Below, piece after piece: positions 1-9,051 of a stretch of DNA of 64,000 nt (position 1 is the first letter of the stretch; every line of letters starts with the position of its first letter). The stretch comes from Companilactobacillus bobalius. Its GTDB lineage: Bacteria > Bacillota > Bacilli > Lactobacillales > Lactobacillaceae. Position numbers and translations under genes: made by a program. The notes under the pieces were generated by a model. It was not told the origin of the DNA. It did no database searches and was given only the letters and a program-made list of their open reading frames with translations. The stretch spans positions 248,001-312,000 of the forward strand of contig NZ_LNUA01000031.1 in the NCBI RefSeq assembly GCF_009764355.1. Direction: 5' to 3'.

Positions 1-1313
1 TGATTGATTCAGGAATTAAACCCAAGCAAATTAAAGCGATTGGAATTGCTAGTCAAAGAGAAACAACAGTTGTTTGGGATAAAAAAACGGGACTTCCTAT
101 ATATAACGCTATTGTTTGGCAGAGTCGTCAGACTTCTAAATTAGCCAATGATTTTATCAAAGCGGGTTATAAAGACGAAATCCATCAAAAAACTGGATTG
201 ATCATCAGTCCTTATTTTTCAGCGACAAAAATTCGTTGGATCTTGGACCATGTCGATGGTGCCCAAGAGCGCGCTGAAAAAGGTGAACTTTTGTTTGGAA
301 CTATTAATACTTGGTTATTATGGAAATTAACCGACGGCGAAAGTTTTATGACTGATTGCGCTAATGCTAGCCGAACAATGCTTTATAATATCAACACACT
401 TCAGTGGGATGATGATTTGTTAAAAATCTTTAATATTCCTAAAGTGATGCTGCCTGAGGTTAAATCTAATTCAGAGGTTTTCGGAATAACGAAGAACTAT
501 CAATTCTATGGTTCAGAGATTCCTATTTCTGGAATGACGGGTTCACAACAGGCCTCGTTATTCGGTCAAATGGCTTTTGAACCAGGGATGGTAAAAAATA
601 CTTACGGTACGGGTGCCTTTGCGGTCATGAATACCGGTAATAAACCCGCTATGTCAGATAATAATTTATTGACGACAATTGCTTATGGAATAAATGGTGA
701 AATCAATTATGCGTTGGAAGGTAGTGTGTTCGTTGCTGGAGCAGCCTTACAGTGGTTACGAGACGATATGAAGTTGATTAACTCTACACCTGCAACTTCC
801 GATGCAGCTAAGAGTTCGACTGATAACAACGAAGTCTATGTGGTACCCGCCTTTGCTGGATTAGGTGCACCATACTGGGATAATGAAGCTCATGGAACTA
901 TCTTCGGTTTGACTAGGGGAACGACCGATAAAGATGTTATTAAAGCTACTTTGCAAGCCATTGCTTATCAAACAAAGGATATTATTGAAACAATGAGTTC
1001 TGATTCTAAGATTCCAATTGAAGTCTTAAAAGTTGATGGGGCCGCCTCTGCTAATGACTATCTCATGCAATTTCAAGCAGATATTCTGGGAATATCACTT
1101 CAAAGATCATCTGAATTGGAAACCACTTCTTTAGGTGTTGCCTTTATGGCAGGCTTGGGAGTAGGCTATTGGAAAGATTTGGATGACATCAAAAAAAATT
1201 ATCAAACCGGTAAAACTTATCAACCTAAAATGTCAGAATCCGTACGTACAAATCTATATGATGGATGGAAAGATGCTGTTGAAGCAACGATGGCTTTTAA
1301 ACATAATATCTAA
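1..1313 (+). CDS. glpK: Glycerol kinase, 5'-truncated by window edge
   Basis: ATP-dependent phosphorylation of glycerol to sn-glycerol 3-phosphate in the cytoplasm. The reading frame is open from position 3, so the true start lies before the window; about 436 residues are visible and the family is usually about 500. Visible FGGY-kinase landmarks are the [11 protein letters not shown] and AIVWQSRQT segments at the start, the GTGAF segment, [12 protein letters not shown] in the middle and [19 protein letters not shown] near the C-terminus. An ATG or TTG further in (for example TTG at 198) is not the start because homology extends upstream of it. The gene ends in an intrinsic terminator. No glpD or glpF is visible downstream, so any operon partners must lie upstream. 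Confidence 0.95.
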   Translation, partial: IDSGIKPKQIKAIGIASQRETTVVWDKKTGLPIYNAIVWQSRQTSKLANDFIKAGYKDEIHQKTGLIISPYFSATKIRWILDHVDGAQERAEKGELLFGTINTWLLWKLTDGESFMTDCANASRTMLYNINTLQWDDDLLKIFNIPKVMLPEVKSNSEVFGITKNYQFYGSEIPISGMTGSQQASLFGQMAFEPGMVKNTYGTGAFAVMNTGNKPAMSDNNLLTTIAYGINGEINYALEGSVFVAGAALQWLRDDMKLINSTPATSDAAKSSTDNNEVYVVPAFAGLGAPYWDNEAHGTIFGLTRGTTDKDVIKATLQAIAYQTKDIIETMSSDSKIPIEVLKVDGAASANDYLMQFQADILGISLQRSSELETTSLGVAFMAGLGVGYWKDLDDIKKNYQTGKTYQPKMSESVRTNLYDGWKDAVEATMAFKHNI

Positions 1314-1317
1314 TTTA

Positions 1318-1351
1318 AATAAGAGCCTATCTTAAAAGACTCTTATTTTTT
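1318..1351 (+). terminator. Intrinsic terminator after glpK
   Basis: AATAAGAG (1318-1325) pairs with CTCTTATT (1340-1347) and is followed by a T run. It starts 4 nt after the glpK stop codon. Confidence 0.8.
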
Positions 1352-1395
1352 ATTGTTGATATAAAAGGATTCTTATGAATTTTATTAAAAAAACT

Positions 1396-1424
1396 TTGAC
1401 ATGAAGTTTTTGAAAGTTTAATAT
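1396..1424 (+). promoter_or_regulatory. Promoter of the peptide transporter gene
   Basis: A perfect -35 TTGACA (1396-1401), a 17-nt spacer and a -10-like TAATAT (1419-1424) lie about 37 nt upstream of the transporter start. Confidence 0.65.
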
Positions 1425-1460
1425 TAATACATCATTGTGTAATGTGAGGAGAATTTTTTA

Positions 1461-2936
1461 ATGGATGAGAAGAAGGACCGAGGATTTTTCGGTCAACCGA
1501 CAGGTTTACGCACCTTGTTCTTAACTGAATTTTGGGAGAGATTCAGTTATTACGGTATGCGTGCCATTTTGCTTTTCTATATGTACTACGCTGTAACTAA
1601 GGGCGGTCTAGGAATGGACCGTACTACAGCCGCATCTGTTATGTCTATCTATGGTTCATTAGTTTATATGTCCAGTGTCTTAGGTGGATTTATCAGTGAT
1701 AGACTTTTAGGAGCCAGAAGAACAGTCTTCTGGGGTGGTGTTGCCATTATGCTTGGTCATATTGTGCTATCACTTCCTATTGGTGAAACGGGATTGTTTA
1801 CATCAATTGCTCTTATCGTTATTGGTACCGGACTTTTGAAGCCAAACGTATCCGAAATGGTTGGTGGATTATATAGTGAAGGGGATCCAAGACGTGATTC
1901 AGGATTCAGTATTTATGTCATGGGTATTAACTTAGGCTCATTATTTGCTCCACCAGCTGTAAATGCTATGAGTAATCAATTTAATTTCCATGCTGGTTTT
2001 TCACTAGCTGCTATTGGTATGTTTATTGGTTTGATTGTTTACTGGTGGGATGGTCGTAAGTATCTTCCTGAAGAAAGTTTACATGCTCCAGATCCAATCA
2101 CTGACAAAGAACGTACTAAGTTCTTCCAACGTGTTGCTCTTGTAGTATTAGTATTGGCTATTATTGTAATTGTAATGATTTTTGCTCATGCCTTTACAAT
2201 CGATAACATCATCACAATTATCAGTATTCTAGGTATTGCTTTACCAATTGGATACTTCATTATGATGCTTTCAAGTAAGAAAGTTACTAAGGTCGAAAGA
2301 TCACGTGTACTTGCTTATATTCCTTTGTTCTTAGCTGCAGTTATCTTCTGGGCAATTGAAGAACAAGGTTCAGTTGTTTTAGCTTTATTTGCTGCTGAAC
2401 AAACAAATCTTAACTTTGCAGGATTTAAGTTATCAGCCCCATTGTTCCAAATGCTTAACCCATTCTTTATTATTATCTATACACCATTCTTTGCTTGGTT
2501 ATGGATCAAATTGGGCAGACGTCAACCATCATCACCATCTAAATTCTGGATGGGATTAGTTGCAACGGCTATTTCATACTTTGTCTTGATCATTCCTTTG
2601 ATGGGAATTGCACCAGGGGCAAAAGTTAGTCCACTTTGGTTAGTATTAAGTTGGGGTATTATTGAAATTGGGGAAATGTTGATTTCTCCAGTTGGTTTGT
2701 CAGCTACAACTAAACTTGCTCCTAAGGCCTTCAGAGGTCAAATGATGAGTATGTGGTTCTTAGCTGATTCTGCCGGACAAGCTGCTAATGCTCAAATCGT
2801 TAAGTTATACAATCCAGGAGACCCACATAATGAAATTATGTTCTTCGGTGTAACTGGTATCGTGACACTAGTTGTAGCAGTTATCTTGATTTTATTTGTA
2901 CCAAAGATCAAGAAACTTATGCAAGGTGTTAACTAA
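1461..2936 (+). CDS. dtpT: POT-family proton-coupled di-/tripeptide transporter
   Basis: A 491-residue polytopic membrane protein that imports di- and tripeptides with protons. The POT-family ExxER proton-coupling motif is at residues 23-27 (E-F-W-E-R), followed by YYGMR. The second family signature (GTGLLKPNVSEMVG, about residues 120-135) and the C-terminal EIGEMLISPVGLS segment are also present. Length and motif order match DtpT of lactic acid bacteria. The start is ATG with GAGGAG 7-12 nt upstream. It is monocistronic, with its own promoter and terminator. Peptide uptake fits an amino-acid-auxotrophic, protein-rich lifestyle. A broader oligopeptide or nitrate role is possible for the family, but the close DtpT match makes peptides most likely. 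Confidence 0.93.
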   Translation: MDEKKDRGFFGQPTGLRTLFLTEFWERFSYYGMRAILLFYMYYAVTKGGLGMDRTTAASVMSIYGSLVYMSSVLGGFISDRLLGARRTVFWGGVAIMLGHIVLSLPIGETGLFTSIALIVIGTGLLKPNVSEMVGGLYSEGDPRRDSGFSIYVMGINLGSLFAPPAVNAMSNQFNFHAGFSLAAIGMFIGLIVYWWDGRKYLPEESLHAPDPITDKERTKFFQRVALVVLVLAIIVIVMIFAHAFTIDNIITIISILGIALPIGYFIMMLSSKKVTKVERSRVLAYIPLFLAAVIFWAIEEQGSVVLALFAAEQTNLNFAGFKLSAPLFQMLNPFFIIIYTPFFAWLWIKLGRRQPSSPSKFWMGLVATAISYFVLIIPLMGIAPGAKVSPLWLVLSWGIIEIGEMLISPVGLSATTKLAPKAFRGQMMSMWFLADSAGQAANAQIVKLYNPGDPHNEIMFFGVTGIVTLVVAVILILFVPKIKKLMQGVN

Positions 2937-2952
2937 ATTAAAATTAATATAA

Positions 2953-2988
2953 AGTCTTGACTGATTTTAAATCGGTTGAGGCTTTTTT
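2953..2988 (+). terminator. Intrinsic terminator after dtpT
   Basis: AGTCTTGACTGATTT pairs with AAATCGGTTGAGGCT (several G-U pairs) and is followed by six T, 17 nt after the dtpT stop. Confidence 0.8.
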
Positions 2989-3017
2989 GTTTGGTACCAT
3001 TGACTACAAAATGTTGT

Positions 3018-3048
3018 GTTTCAGTCAAATTGGTCTTGTTGTGGAGGA
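3018..3048 (-). repeat. Remnant of the structured intergenic repeat family
   Basis: By eye, 25 of 31 bases match 42791-42821, one end of the inverted structured repeat, including a 14-nt identity (3034-3047 with 42808-42821). The rest of the element is missing, so this looks like a decayed fragment. Confidence 0.45.
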
Positions 3049-3072
3049 TGATATAGTAGGTTACAACAAAAA

Positions 3073-3136
3073 AACTTCATTTTTTAGATTAAATAACAAT
3101 TATTTTAAAAAATCCCTTGAAATGAAGTTGTTTTTT
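3073..3136 (+). terminator. Long nested hairpin ending in a T run
   Basis: AACTTCATTT (3073-3082) pairs with AAATGAAGTT (3120-3129), and an inner ATTTTTTA/TTTAAAAAAT pairing shortens the loop. GTTTTTT follows. It could terminate readthrough ahead of the tRNA genes; no gene ends directly before it. Confidence 0.5.
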
Positions 3137-3176
3137 CGTTAATATTATTAAGTCGAATGAAGACAGAGCAACTCAT

Positions 3177-3259
3177 GGAGGGGTAGCGAAGTCTGGCTAA
3201 ACGCGGCGGACTGTAAATCCGCTCCTTCGGGTTCGGTGGTTCGAATCCACTCCCCTCCA
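3177..3259 (+). tRNA. tRNA-Tyr (anticodon GTA)
   Basis: The acceptor stem GGAGGGG/CCCCTCC closes the cloverleaf, with discriminator A at 3259. The anticodon GTA is at 3213-3215. A long variable arm (CTCCTTCGGG) gives 83 nt, typical of tRNA-Tyr. The TTCGAATC T-loop is present. CCA is not encoded. Confidence 0.97.
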
Positions 3260-3264
3260 TTCAT

Positions 3265-3336
3265 TGGGTTATAGCCAAGCGGTAAGGCAATGGACTTTGA
3301 CTCCATCATGCGCTGGTTCGAATCCAGCTAACCCAA
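3265..3336 (+). tRNA. tRNA-Gln (anticodon TTG)
   Basis: The acceptor stem TGGGTTA/TAACCCA and anticodon stem ATGGA/TCCAT flank a loop with anticodon TTG at 3297-3299. TTCGAATC is the T-loop, and the length is 72 nt. It lies 5 nt after tRNA-Tyr, so both are probably one transcript. In this lineage glutaminyl-tRNA is expected to be made by transamidation, and gatCAB is in this window. Confidence 0.97.
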
Positions 3337-3348
3337 TTAATGAAAAAA

Positions 3349-3381
3349 GGCAAAATTCTGAATATGAATTTTGCCTTTTTA
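3349..3381 (+). terminator. Terminator of the tRNA-Tyr/tRNA-Gln transcript
   Basis: GGCAAAATTC (3349-3358) pairs perfectly with GAATTTTGCC (3366-3375), followed by five T. Confidence 0.88.
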
Positions 3382-3426
3382 TTTTTCTAATTTTCGACCA
3401 GTTATTAATTTTTAACCGAAATACTG

Positions 3427-3432
3427 TATAAT
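3427..3432 (+). promoter_or_regulatory. -10 element of the GntR-type regulator
   Basis: A consensus TATAAT lies 35 nt before the regulator ATG. No convincing -35 is seen at the right spacing. A GTTA...TAAC dyad at 3401-3416 lies just upstream and could be an operator. Confidence 0.5.
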
Positions 3433-3466
3433 TGATGGAAGTAATGCGCATAAAGGAGTGCCAAAA

Positions 3467-4168
3467 ATGAAGGTACCAGTATATATACAAATTCACAATC
3501 AGATAAGAAAAGAAATTGAATCTGGCAAATGGAGCGTTGGGGAACGTATTCCATCTGAAAGACAGCTTTCACAAGATTTTGACGTTAGTAGAATGACATT
3601 ACGACAAGCTATTCAAACGCTTGTAGATGAAGGGATTTTGCAAAGACAAGTAGGTTCAGGAACCTATGTTGCTAGTAGTAAGGTCCAAGAAAAGATGTCA
3701 GGAACAACCAGTTTTACTGAGATAACTGAGAGTCAGGGTAAGAAACCTTCAAGTAAGACTGTTTCTTACCATGTTGCTGATCCTTCAATCAGTGAAATGG
3801 AGAAATTGAAATTAAAAGATGGCAATCAGGTTTTACGAATGGAAAGAATTCGTTATGCTGATAACCAACCAATTTGTTTCGAAGTTGCTACAATTCCGGT
3901 TGATATTGTAAAATCACTTGATAAGGAAGACATAACGTCTTCTCTATACAAGGCTTTGGAAACCAAAGCAGGTCTTAAATTGGGCAACGCTACGCAAACT
4001 GTATCAGCAATCCTTGCATCTGAGAAGATAGCTAACTTTTTGAATGTTAAGCGTGGTTCTGCTATCTTACGAGTAAGACAAGTTACTACTTTGGATGATG
4101 AACGTCCATTTGAATATGTTCGTTCACAATATGCCGGAGATAGATTCGAATTTTATTTAGAGCGATAA
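3467..4168 (+). CDS. GntR/HutC-subfamily transcriptional regulator (UTRA domain)
   Basis: A 233-residue DNA-binding regulator. The N-terminal winged helix-turn-helix contains PSERQLSQDF and VSRMTLRQAI (about residues 27-50), ending in the GSGTYV wing. A UTRA ligand-binding domain fills the C-terminal two thirds (LRMERIRYAD, CFEVATIP, FEYVRSQYAG). The ATG at 3467 is chosen because AAAGGAG (3452-3458) lies 8 nt upstream; an in-frame GTG at 3458 overlaps that ribosome binding site. UTRA domains bind small molecules, often phosphosugars or amino sugars. The ligand here is unknown, and no sugar operon is adjacent. A TreR- or NagR-like role is possible but not supported by neighbours. Confidence 0.9.
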   Translation: MKVPVYIQIHNQIRKEIESGKWSVGERIPSERQLSQDFDVSRMTLRQAIQTLVDEGILQRQVGSGTYVASSKVQEKMSGTTSFTEITESQGKKPSSKTVSYHVADPSISEMEKLKLKDGNQVLRMERIRYADNQPICFEVATIPVDIVKSLDKEDITSSLYKALETKAGLKLGNATQTVSAILASEKIANFLNVKRGSAILRVRQVTTLDDERPFEYVRSQYAGDRFEFYLER

Positions 4169-4245
4169 TCATTATCTTTCGCAAAAAATTTAGGGTACTA
4201 TATTGTTTGATATGTTTTTAAATCTTTAACTGGGAGTCACCACAT

Positions 4246-5640
4246 ATGCAAAGTTTTATTAAAAAGTACAGTATCTTCTTGATGCTATACATTGTTTTTC
4301 AACCAGTACTAGATGCTGTTACTGGATTGATGACTCAAGCACATATGAATGTTTCGTTTGGGGTATTGATTCGTATGGCCGTTATGGCTGTTACGGTTTT
4401 CTATTTGCTGATATTTCTGATTCTAAATCGGGACAATAGGCATGGGTTCATGATGATCGGTTATTTTGTCCTATTGGCCGTTGTTTCAGCTATCAGTTTG
4501 TTTATAAATTACAAAACCAAAGTATTATTTGTCACGACTTTGGAAGTTACGACTCTAGCAAAGAGTTTGTATTATCCAATCATGTTGTTGGCTTACTTGT
4601 ACGCTTTTGAAGAGTTAGCAGAGGATCGAATCATTAATCGTTTCTTTCCTAAGGTCATTTTCCTTGCTGTAAATATCATCAGTATTATTATGATCGTTGC
4701 TCACTTCACTAATTCAAGTTTCAGCTCTTACTCATACTATAAGTTAGGCGAGAGTGGCTGGTTCTTCGCTGCCAATGAATTGAGTGCAATTGTTTCAATT
4801 ACATTCCCAATTATGATTTGGTATGCTTTGAAAAAAATTAATACTTGGTCACGTATTTATTATTGGATAACGATTATAGTTGCCATTTACGCAGATTTAT
4901 TGATTGGAACAAAGGGTTCACTCTTAGCACTCCTATTCAGTATTTGTATGGGTATTTTAGCAACAATCGTACAATTCTTTATGTATAAAGATAGTCGTAA
5001 GTATTTCGTCGGAATTTTTGCAATGCTAGCCATCACTTTAGGTGGAATTGTTGTTGCTTATCCAGCTATGGCGGTTTCTAAGACTTCTGAATTACATACT
5101 GAAATGATCAAAGATAAGAAAGAAAAAGCTAAAACTAAAAAAGGTATCACTAAAGATCAAAAGAAATATGTTCAAACTAATAAGACAGTTTCTTATCTCT
5201 TTAGTGGTCGTACCGTTTATTTTGAAAATGCGGCACATAACTTTAGTAAAGCAACGCCAGCACAAAAGATTTTCGGAATGGGTTATGCAACTAGTTTCAA
5301 ACATGAAAGAGATGCCAAGTTGGTCGAGATGGACTACGTTGATATCTTCTTCCAGTTTGGATTGATTGGTACAATAGTTTATATGGTGCCATTACTATAT
5401 TGCTTGATTTATTTAATAGGAACATTCCTCAGAAAATTCAAGTATATGTGGTCTTATAAATGGGCCATGTTGGTAGCATCTGTAGCATTAGGATTCGGAA
5501 TGGCTTTAATGACAGGACATGTTATTGAAGCACCATCAGTAAGTATTTACTTTGTTTCCGTTCTAGCTTATGCAATGCTTAATGCCAAGATTTTCTTAAG
5601 AACTAATGAAGATCCATATACAATCGATGTTGAATCGTAA
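4246..5640 (+). CDS. O-antigen-ligase-like polytopic membrane protein
   Basis: A 464-residue membrane protein with about 10-12 hydrophobic segments. A long extracytoplasmic-type loop at about residues 275-335 holds a Lys-rich stretch (KDKKEKAKTKKG) followed by SGRTVYFENAA and GMGYA. Architecture and the G-R plus GMGY-type loop resemble Wzy/O-antigen ligase (WaaL-like) proteins that polymerise or transfer lipid-linked glycans. In lactobacilli such proteins accompany wall polysaccharide genes, and here a TagA/WecG-type transferase and a GT4 glycosyltransferase follow. The start is ATG; GGGAG lies about 10 nt upstream. The exact reaction is unknown. It ends in a bidirectional terminator shared with the convergent tagA-like gene. 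Confidence 0.7.
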   Translation: MQSFIKKYSIFLMLYIVFQPVLDAVTGLMTQAHMNVSFGVLIRMAVMAVTVFYLLIFLILNRDNRHGFMMIGYFVLLAVVSAISLFINYKTKVLFVTTLEVTTLAKSLYYPIMLLAYLYAFEELAEDRIINRFFPKVIFLAVNIISIIMIVAHFTNSSFSSYSYYKLGESGWFFAANELSAIVSITFPIMIWYALKKINTWSRIYYWITIIVAIYADLLIGTKGSLLALLFSICMGILATIVQFFMYKDSRKYFVGIFAMLAITLGGIVVAYPAMAVSKTSELHTEMIKDKKEKAKTKKGITKDQKKYVQTNKTVSYLFSGRTVYFENAAHNFSKATPAQKIFGMGYATSFKHERDAKLVEMDYVDIFFQFGLIGTIVYMVPLLYCLIYLIGTFLRKFKYMWSYKWAMLVASVALGFGMALMTGHVIEAPSVSIYFVSVLAYAMLNAKIFLRTNEDPYTIDVES

Positions 5641-5641
5641 A

Positions 5642-5676
5642 TAAAAACAGGCTGTCAATTGACAACCTGTTTTTAT
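5642..5676. terminator. Bidirectional terminator between convergent envelope genes
   Basis: AAAAACAGG, an inner TGTCAATTGACA palindrome and CCTGTTTTT form a symmetrical hairpin with A/T tracts on both sides. It serves the plus-strand gene ending at 5640 and the minus-strand gene ending at 5673, whose last codons it overlaps. Confidence 0.85.
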
Positions 5677-6398
5677 TTACGATTTTTTTCTTGTTTAATT
5701 AATTTCATATATTTAGGAATAGCCAACATTCTTCCAAATCTTGTTGGTTCGGTGATCAAACGGTAGAACCATTCCAGACTGAGTTTTTGGAATACTTTAG
5801 GGGCACGTTTCTTAGTACCAGAGAAAACATCGAAACTGCCGCCGACACCGATCCAGATAGCATCTGCTTTTTGACGATACTTTTCGATGAAGTATTCTTG
5901 CTTAGGATATCCTAAGGCTACCAGAATAACATTAGGCTTCTTTTCAGCAATTTCGTCAACGATTGGAGCATCATCTTTGAAATAACCATCATGATAACCA
6001 ACTAGATCAACTTGAGGATAATCTTTTTTGATTTTATCAGCAGTGGCCCTGATTACTTCTGGTTTAGCGCCTAACAAGTAAACTTTTAATTGTTTGCGGT
6101 CCGCTGTTTCAATTAAATATTTTAATGTGTCAAAACCAGTGATACGTTCATGTAGAGGAGTGCCTAGGCTTTTAGCTCCCTTGATAATGCCGATTCCATC
6201 AGGAATTACATAGTCAGCGTTATTAATGATTTTTAAAAATTTGCTGTCTTTTCTAGCTGAAAGGACAATTTCAGGATTAGCTGTTACGATAAACTTGTTT
6301 GCTTTAGTATCCAAATCGTAGTCTAAATATTTGTGAAATTGTTTTTCGGTAAAATTATCAAATTCTGTACCTAAAATATCTACTCTATTTTTGTGCAT
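5673..6398 (-). CDS. tagA: WecG/TagA/CpsF-family glycosyltransferase (GT26)
   Basis: A 241-residue cytoplasmic or peripheral-membrane transferase. The family adds N-acetylmannosamine(uronate)-type sugars to polyprenol-linked GlcNAc in teichoic acid or polysaccharide synthesis. GT26 motifs occur in order: TANPEIV, PDGIGI, GYPKQE, GVGGSFDVFSG with KRAP, and LEWFYRLITEPTR at the C-terminus. The start is ATG at 6398, preceded by AAGGAG 6-11 nt upstream. A longer in-frame extension exists but has no ribosome binding site and would overlap the divergent gene. Only 58 nt separate this start from the divergent GT4 gene, so the two share a regulatory region. The donor sugar cannot be assigned from sequence alone. 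Confidence 0.88.
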   Translation of the reverse strand: MHKNRVDILGTEFDNFTEKQFHKYLDYDLDTKANKFIVTANPEIVLSARKDSKFLKIINNADYVIPDGIGIIKGAKSLGTPLHERITGFDTLKYLIETADRKQLKVYLLGAKPEVIRATADKIKKDYPQVDLVGYHDGYFKDDAPIVDEIAEKKPNVILVALGYPKQEYFIEKYRQKADAIWIGVGGSFDVFSGTKKRAPKVFQKLSLEWFYRLITEPTRFGRMLAIPKYMKLIKQEKNRK

Positions 6399-6456
6399 AG
6401 CATTCTCCTTTAATGTATTATTATACACGAGAAAGATTAATTTGAGAGGTGTCAAA

Positions 6457-7533
6457 ATGCGTATTCTACATATCAATGCCGGCAACGAAGACGGCGGAGC
6501 TCGTACATACATCGTTAGTTTAATGAAAGGTCAAAAAATAATAGGTGAGGAAAGTGCCTTATTGACTTTTCAAGAAGGTCCTGTTTCCAAGATGGCTCGT
6601 GAAAATGATTTGAATGTTGCGGTTATGCCTCAGAAACAACGTTTTGACCTTTCCATTTTGAAGCCACTAGTAAAATATATCAATAATAATGGTTTTGATA
6701 TTGTGCATACGCATGGACCACGTGCTAACTATATTTTTTCTTTGATTCGTAATAAAGTTCATGCTAAATGGGTGATTACAGTCCATTCTGATCCTCGTAT
6801 CGACTTTTCCGGTATAAGGGGTCAAGTTATGCTTAGATTAAACTTACATGCTTTAAAACACGCAGATTTGCTATTTTACGTAAATCCTGATTTGGAAGAA
6901 TACTTTGAATCTTTGAAAATAGATTCTAAAAAAACTTTTGAAGTATTCAATGCGGTTGATTTTTCTAATGCTAATCCAAAATTCAATCGTCATTCACCAT
7001 TTAATATTTTAGAAGTTGCACGATTAGTTGAGGTTAAGAATCATCGATTTTTATTGAATGCCTTGAGTAAAGTTAAATTCAATTATCGTTTGACTTTAGT
7101 AGGTGATGGTCCGTTGATGGAAGAGTTAAGAAAGTTAACTGTTGATTTGGGAATCGCTGATAAAGTTGATTTTGTTGGTTTTAAAGAAAATACGGGCGAT
7201 TTTTATCAAGATTGTGACGTATCGATTTTAACTTCAAAATCTGAAAGTATGCCTGCTGTTTACCTAGAATCAGCTGCCAATGGCAAACCGGTTATTGCAA
7301 CAGATGTCGGTGCTACGAATAAAGTCATTAATAATGAGAATGGCTGGTTAGTTGAATCAGGTAATGAAGAACAATTAATTGAGGCTTTAAACGATGCCCA
7401 CTCTTATTGGAAAGATGGCAACTTGAGTCAAAAGGGCATGGCTTTGTATCAAGAAGTAAGAGATAACTATTCAATTGAAAAATTGGCTGAGAAAGTAAAT
7501 GATGGGTATGAAGCGACTTTGAAGGCCAATTAG
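6457..7533 (+). CDS. GT4-family glycosyltransferase
   Basis: A 358-residue GT-B fold transferase. The N-terminus MRILHINAGNEDGGARTY is the acceptor-side glycine-rich strand. The GT4 donor half starts near ILEVARLVEVKNH, and GDGPLMEEL, DVSILTSKSESMPAVYLESAANGKPVIATDVG contains the EX7E-like nucleotide-sugar motif. The ATG at 6457 is chosen over an upstream in-frame ATG because GAGAGG lies 7-12 nt before it and the conserved glycine-rich start begins there. It probably adds a sugar to a lipid-linked wall glycan together with the neighbouring tagA-like and O-antigen-ligase-like genes. Donor and acceptor are unknown. Confidence 0.85.
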   Translation: MRILHINAGNEDGGARTYIVSLMKGQKIIGEESALLTFQEGPVSKMARENDLNVAVMPQKQRFDLSILKPLVKYINNNGFDIVHTHGPRANYIFSLIRNKVHAKWVITVHSDPRIDFSGIRGQVMLRLNLHALKHADLLFYVNPDLEEYFESLKIDSKKTFEVFNAVDFSNANPKFNRHSPFNILEVARLVEVKNHRFLLNALSKVKFNYRLTLVGDGPLMEELRKLTVDLGIADKVDFVGFKENTGDFYQDCDVSILTSKSESMPAVYLESAANGKPVIATDVGATNKVINNENGWLVESGNEEQLIEALNDAHSYWKDGNLSQKGMALYQEVRDNYSIEKLAEKVNDGYEATLKAN

Positions 7534-7575
7534 AGTAAAATAAGACCGTGATATCAAATAAATAAGGGAGTAATC

Positions 7576-9048
7576 ATGACTCAATTTCAAGATGAAGATT
7601 TAACATTGCATACTGATTATTATGAATTAAATATGATGTATACATACTGGAAGAAAGGTTTGCACAATCGTCGTGCAGTTTTTGAAGTTTACTTCAGAAG
7701 TTTACCCTTCGACAATGGCTTTGCAGTATTTGCAGGTTTGGAACATGTCGTAGATTACTTGAAGAATCTTAGCTTTTCTGATTCAGATATTGAATACTTA
7801 CGTGAATATGGGGAATATGACGAAGAATTTTTACGCTGGTTAAAGGATATGCAATTCAGTTGCACCGTTCGATCAGCTCTGGAAGGAGATTTGGTTTTCA
7901 ATGAAGAACCAATCCTTCAAGTAGAAGGTCCATTGGCACAATGTCAATTGATTGAAACTGCCATCTTAAATATGGTCAATTTCCAAACTTTAATTGCTAC
8001 TAAGGCAGCTCGTATTAAGACTGTTTGTGGTGATGATCCAGTTATGGAATTTGGCTCACGTCGTGCACAAGAAGTTGACGCAGCTATTTGGGGAACACGT
8101 GCAGCTTATATTGCTGGTTTTGATGCTACAAGTAATGTTCTAGCTGGTAAATTGTTTGGTATTCCTATTTCAGGAACTCATGCCCATGCATTGGTTCAAA
8201 CATATCGTAATGAATACGAAGCCTTCAAAGCATATGCTACAACACATAAAGATTGTGTTTTCTTAGTTGATACTTATGACACTTTGAAGAGTGGTGTACC
8301 AAGTGCTATCAAAGTAGCTAAAGAAATGGGCGACAAGATCAACTTTGCAGGTGTCAGAATTGATTCCGGTGATATGGCGTATATTTCTAAGCGTGTTAGA
8401 AAACAACTTGATGAAGCAGGTTTTCCCAATGCAAAGATTTATGCATCAAATGACTTGGACGAGAAGACCGTACTTAACTTGAAGATGCAAGATGCTAAAA
8501 TCGATGTCTGGGGTATTGGTACAAAAGTTATTACAGCCTTTGATCAACCTGCCTTGGGTGCTGTTTATAAGTTAGTAAGTATCGAGGATAATCGTGGCAA
8601 CATGATGGATACTTTGAAACTCTCAAGTAACGCAGCTAAGATTTCAACACCAGGTAAGAAACAAGTATGGCGTATTACTAACAACCGTAAGAATGATAAA
8701 TCTGAAGGTGACTACGTAACATTCTGGAACGAAGATCCTAGAGAACATAGTTCACTTTACATGTTCCATCCACAATATACTTACATCAATAAGACTGTTG
8801 AAGATTTCCAAGCTAAACCATTGTTACATGATATTTTTGTCGATGGTAAATTGGTTTATGATCTACCAAATGTTAAAGATATTAAAAAGTATTGCATGTC
8901 TAACTTAGATTCACTTTGGGATGAGTACAAACGTATCTTGAATCCACAAGTCTATCCAGTTGATTTATCTTCAAAACTATACAGTCATAAGATGAAGTAC
9001 ATCGAAAAGATCCGTAATGACGTAAACAATATTAGATTAGGTGACTAA
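7576..9048 (+). CDS. pncB: Nicotinate phosphoribosyltransferase
   Basis: A 490-residue enzyme that makes nicotinate mononucleotide from nicotinate and PRPP, the entry step of NAD salvage. Family signatures are LHTDYYELNMMYTYW at the N-terminus, MEFGSRRAQEVDAAIWGTRAA in the centre, GTHAHALVQTY around the catalytic His region and VRIDSGDMAYISK for phosphate binding. Length matches the long (about 490) Firmicutes form. AGGGAG lies 8 nt before the ATG. nadE starts 3 nt after the stop, so both enzymes of nicotinate salvage are translated together. Salvage dependence fits lactobacilli, which usually lack de novo NAD synthesis. Confidence 0.95.
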   Translation: MTQFQDEDLTLHTDYYELNMMYTYWKKGLHNRRAVFEVYFRSLPFDNGFAVFAGLEHVVDYLKNLSFSDSDIEYLREYGEYDEEFLRWLKDMQFSCTVRSALEGDLVFNEEPILQVEGPLAQCQLIETAILNMVNFQTLIATKAARIKTVCGDDPVMEFGSRRAQEVDAAIWGTRAAYIAGFDATSNVLAGKLFGIPISGTHAHALVQTYRNEYEAFKAYATTHKDCVFLVDTYDTLKSGVPSAIKVAKEMGDKINFAGVRIDSGDMAYISKRVRKQLDEAGFPNAKIYASNDLDEKTVLNLKMQDAKIDVWGIGTKVITAFDQPALGAVYKLVSIEDNRGNMMDTLKLSSNAAKISTPGKKQVWRITNNRKNDKSEGDYVTFWNEDPREHSSLYMFHPQYTYINKTVEDFQAKPLLHDIFVDGKLVYDLPNVKDIKKYCMSNLDSLWDEYKRILNPQVYPVDLSSKLYSHKMKYIEKIRNDVNNIRLGD

Positions 9049-9051
9049 AAA

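Noticed and set aside
2957..3142. 61-codon open frame after dtpT
   Set aside because: It is made of a terminator, a repeat remnant and a second hairpin, has no ribosome binding site and shows no protein-like pattern.
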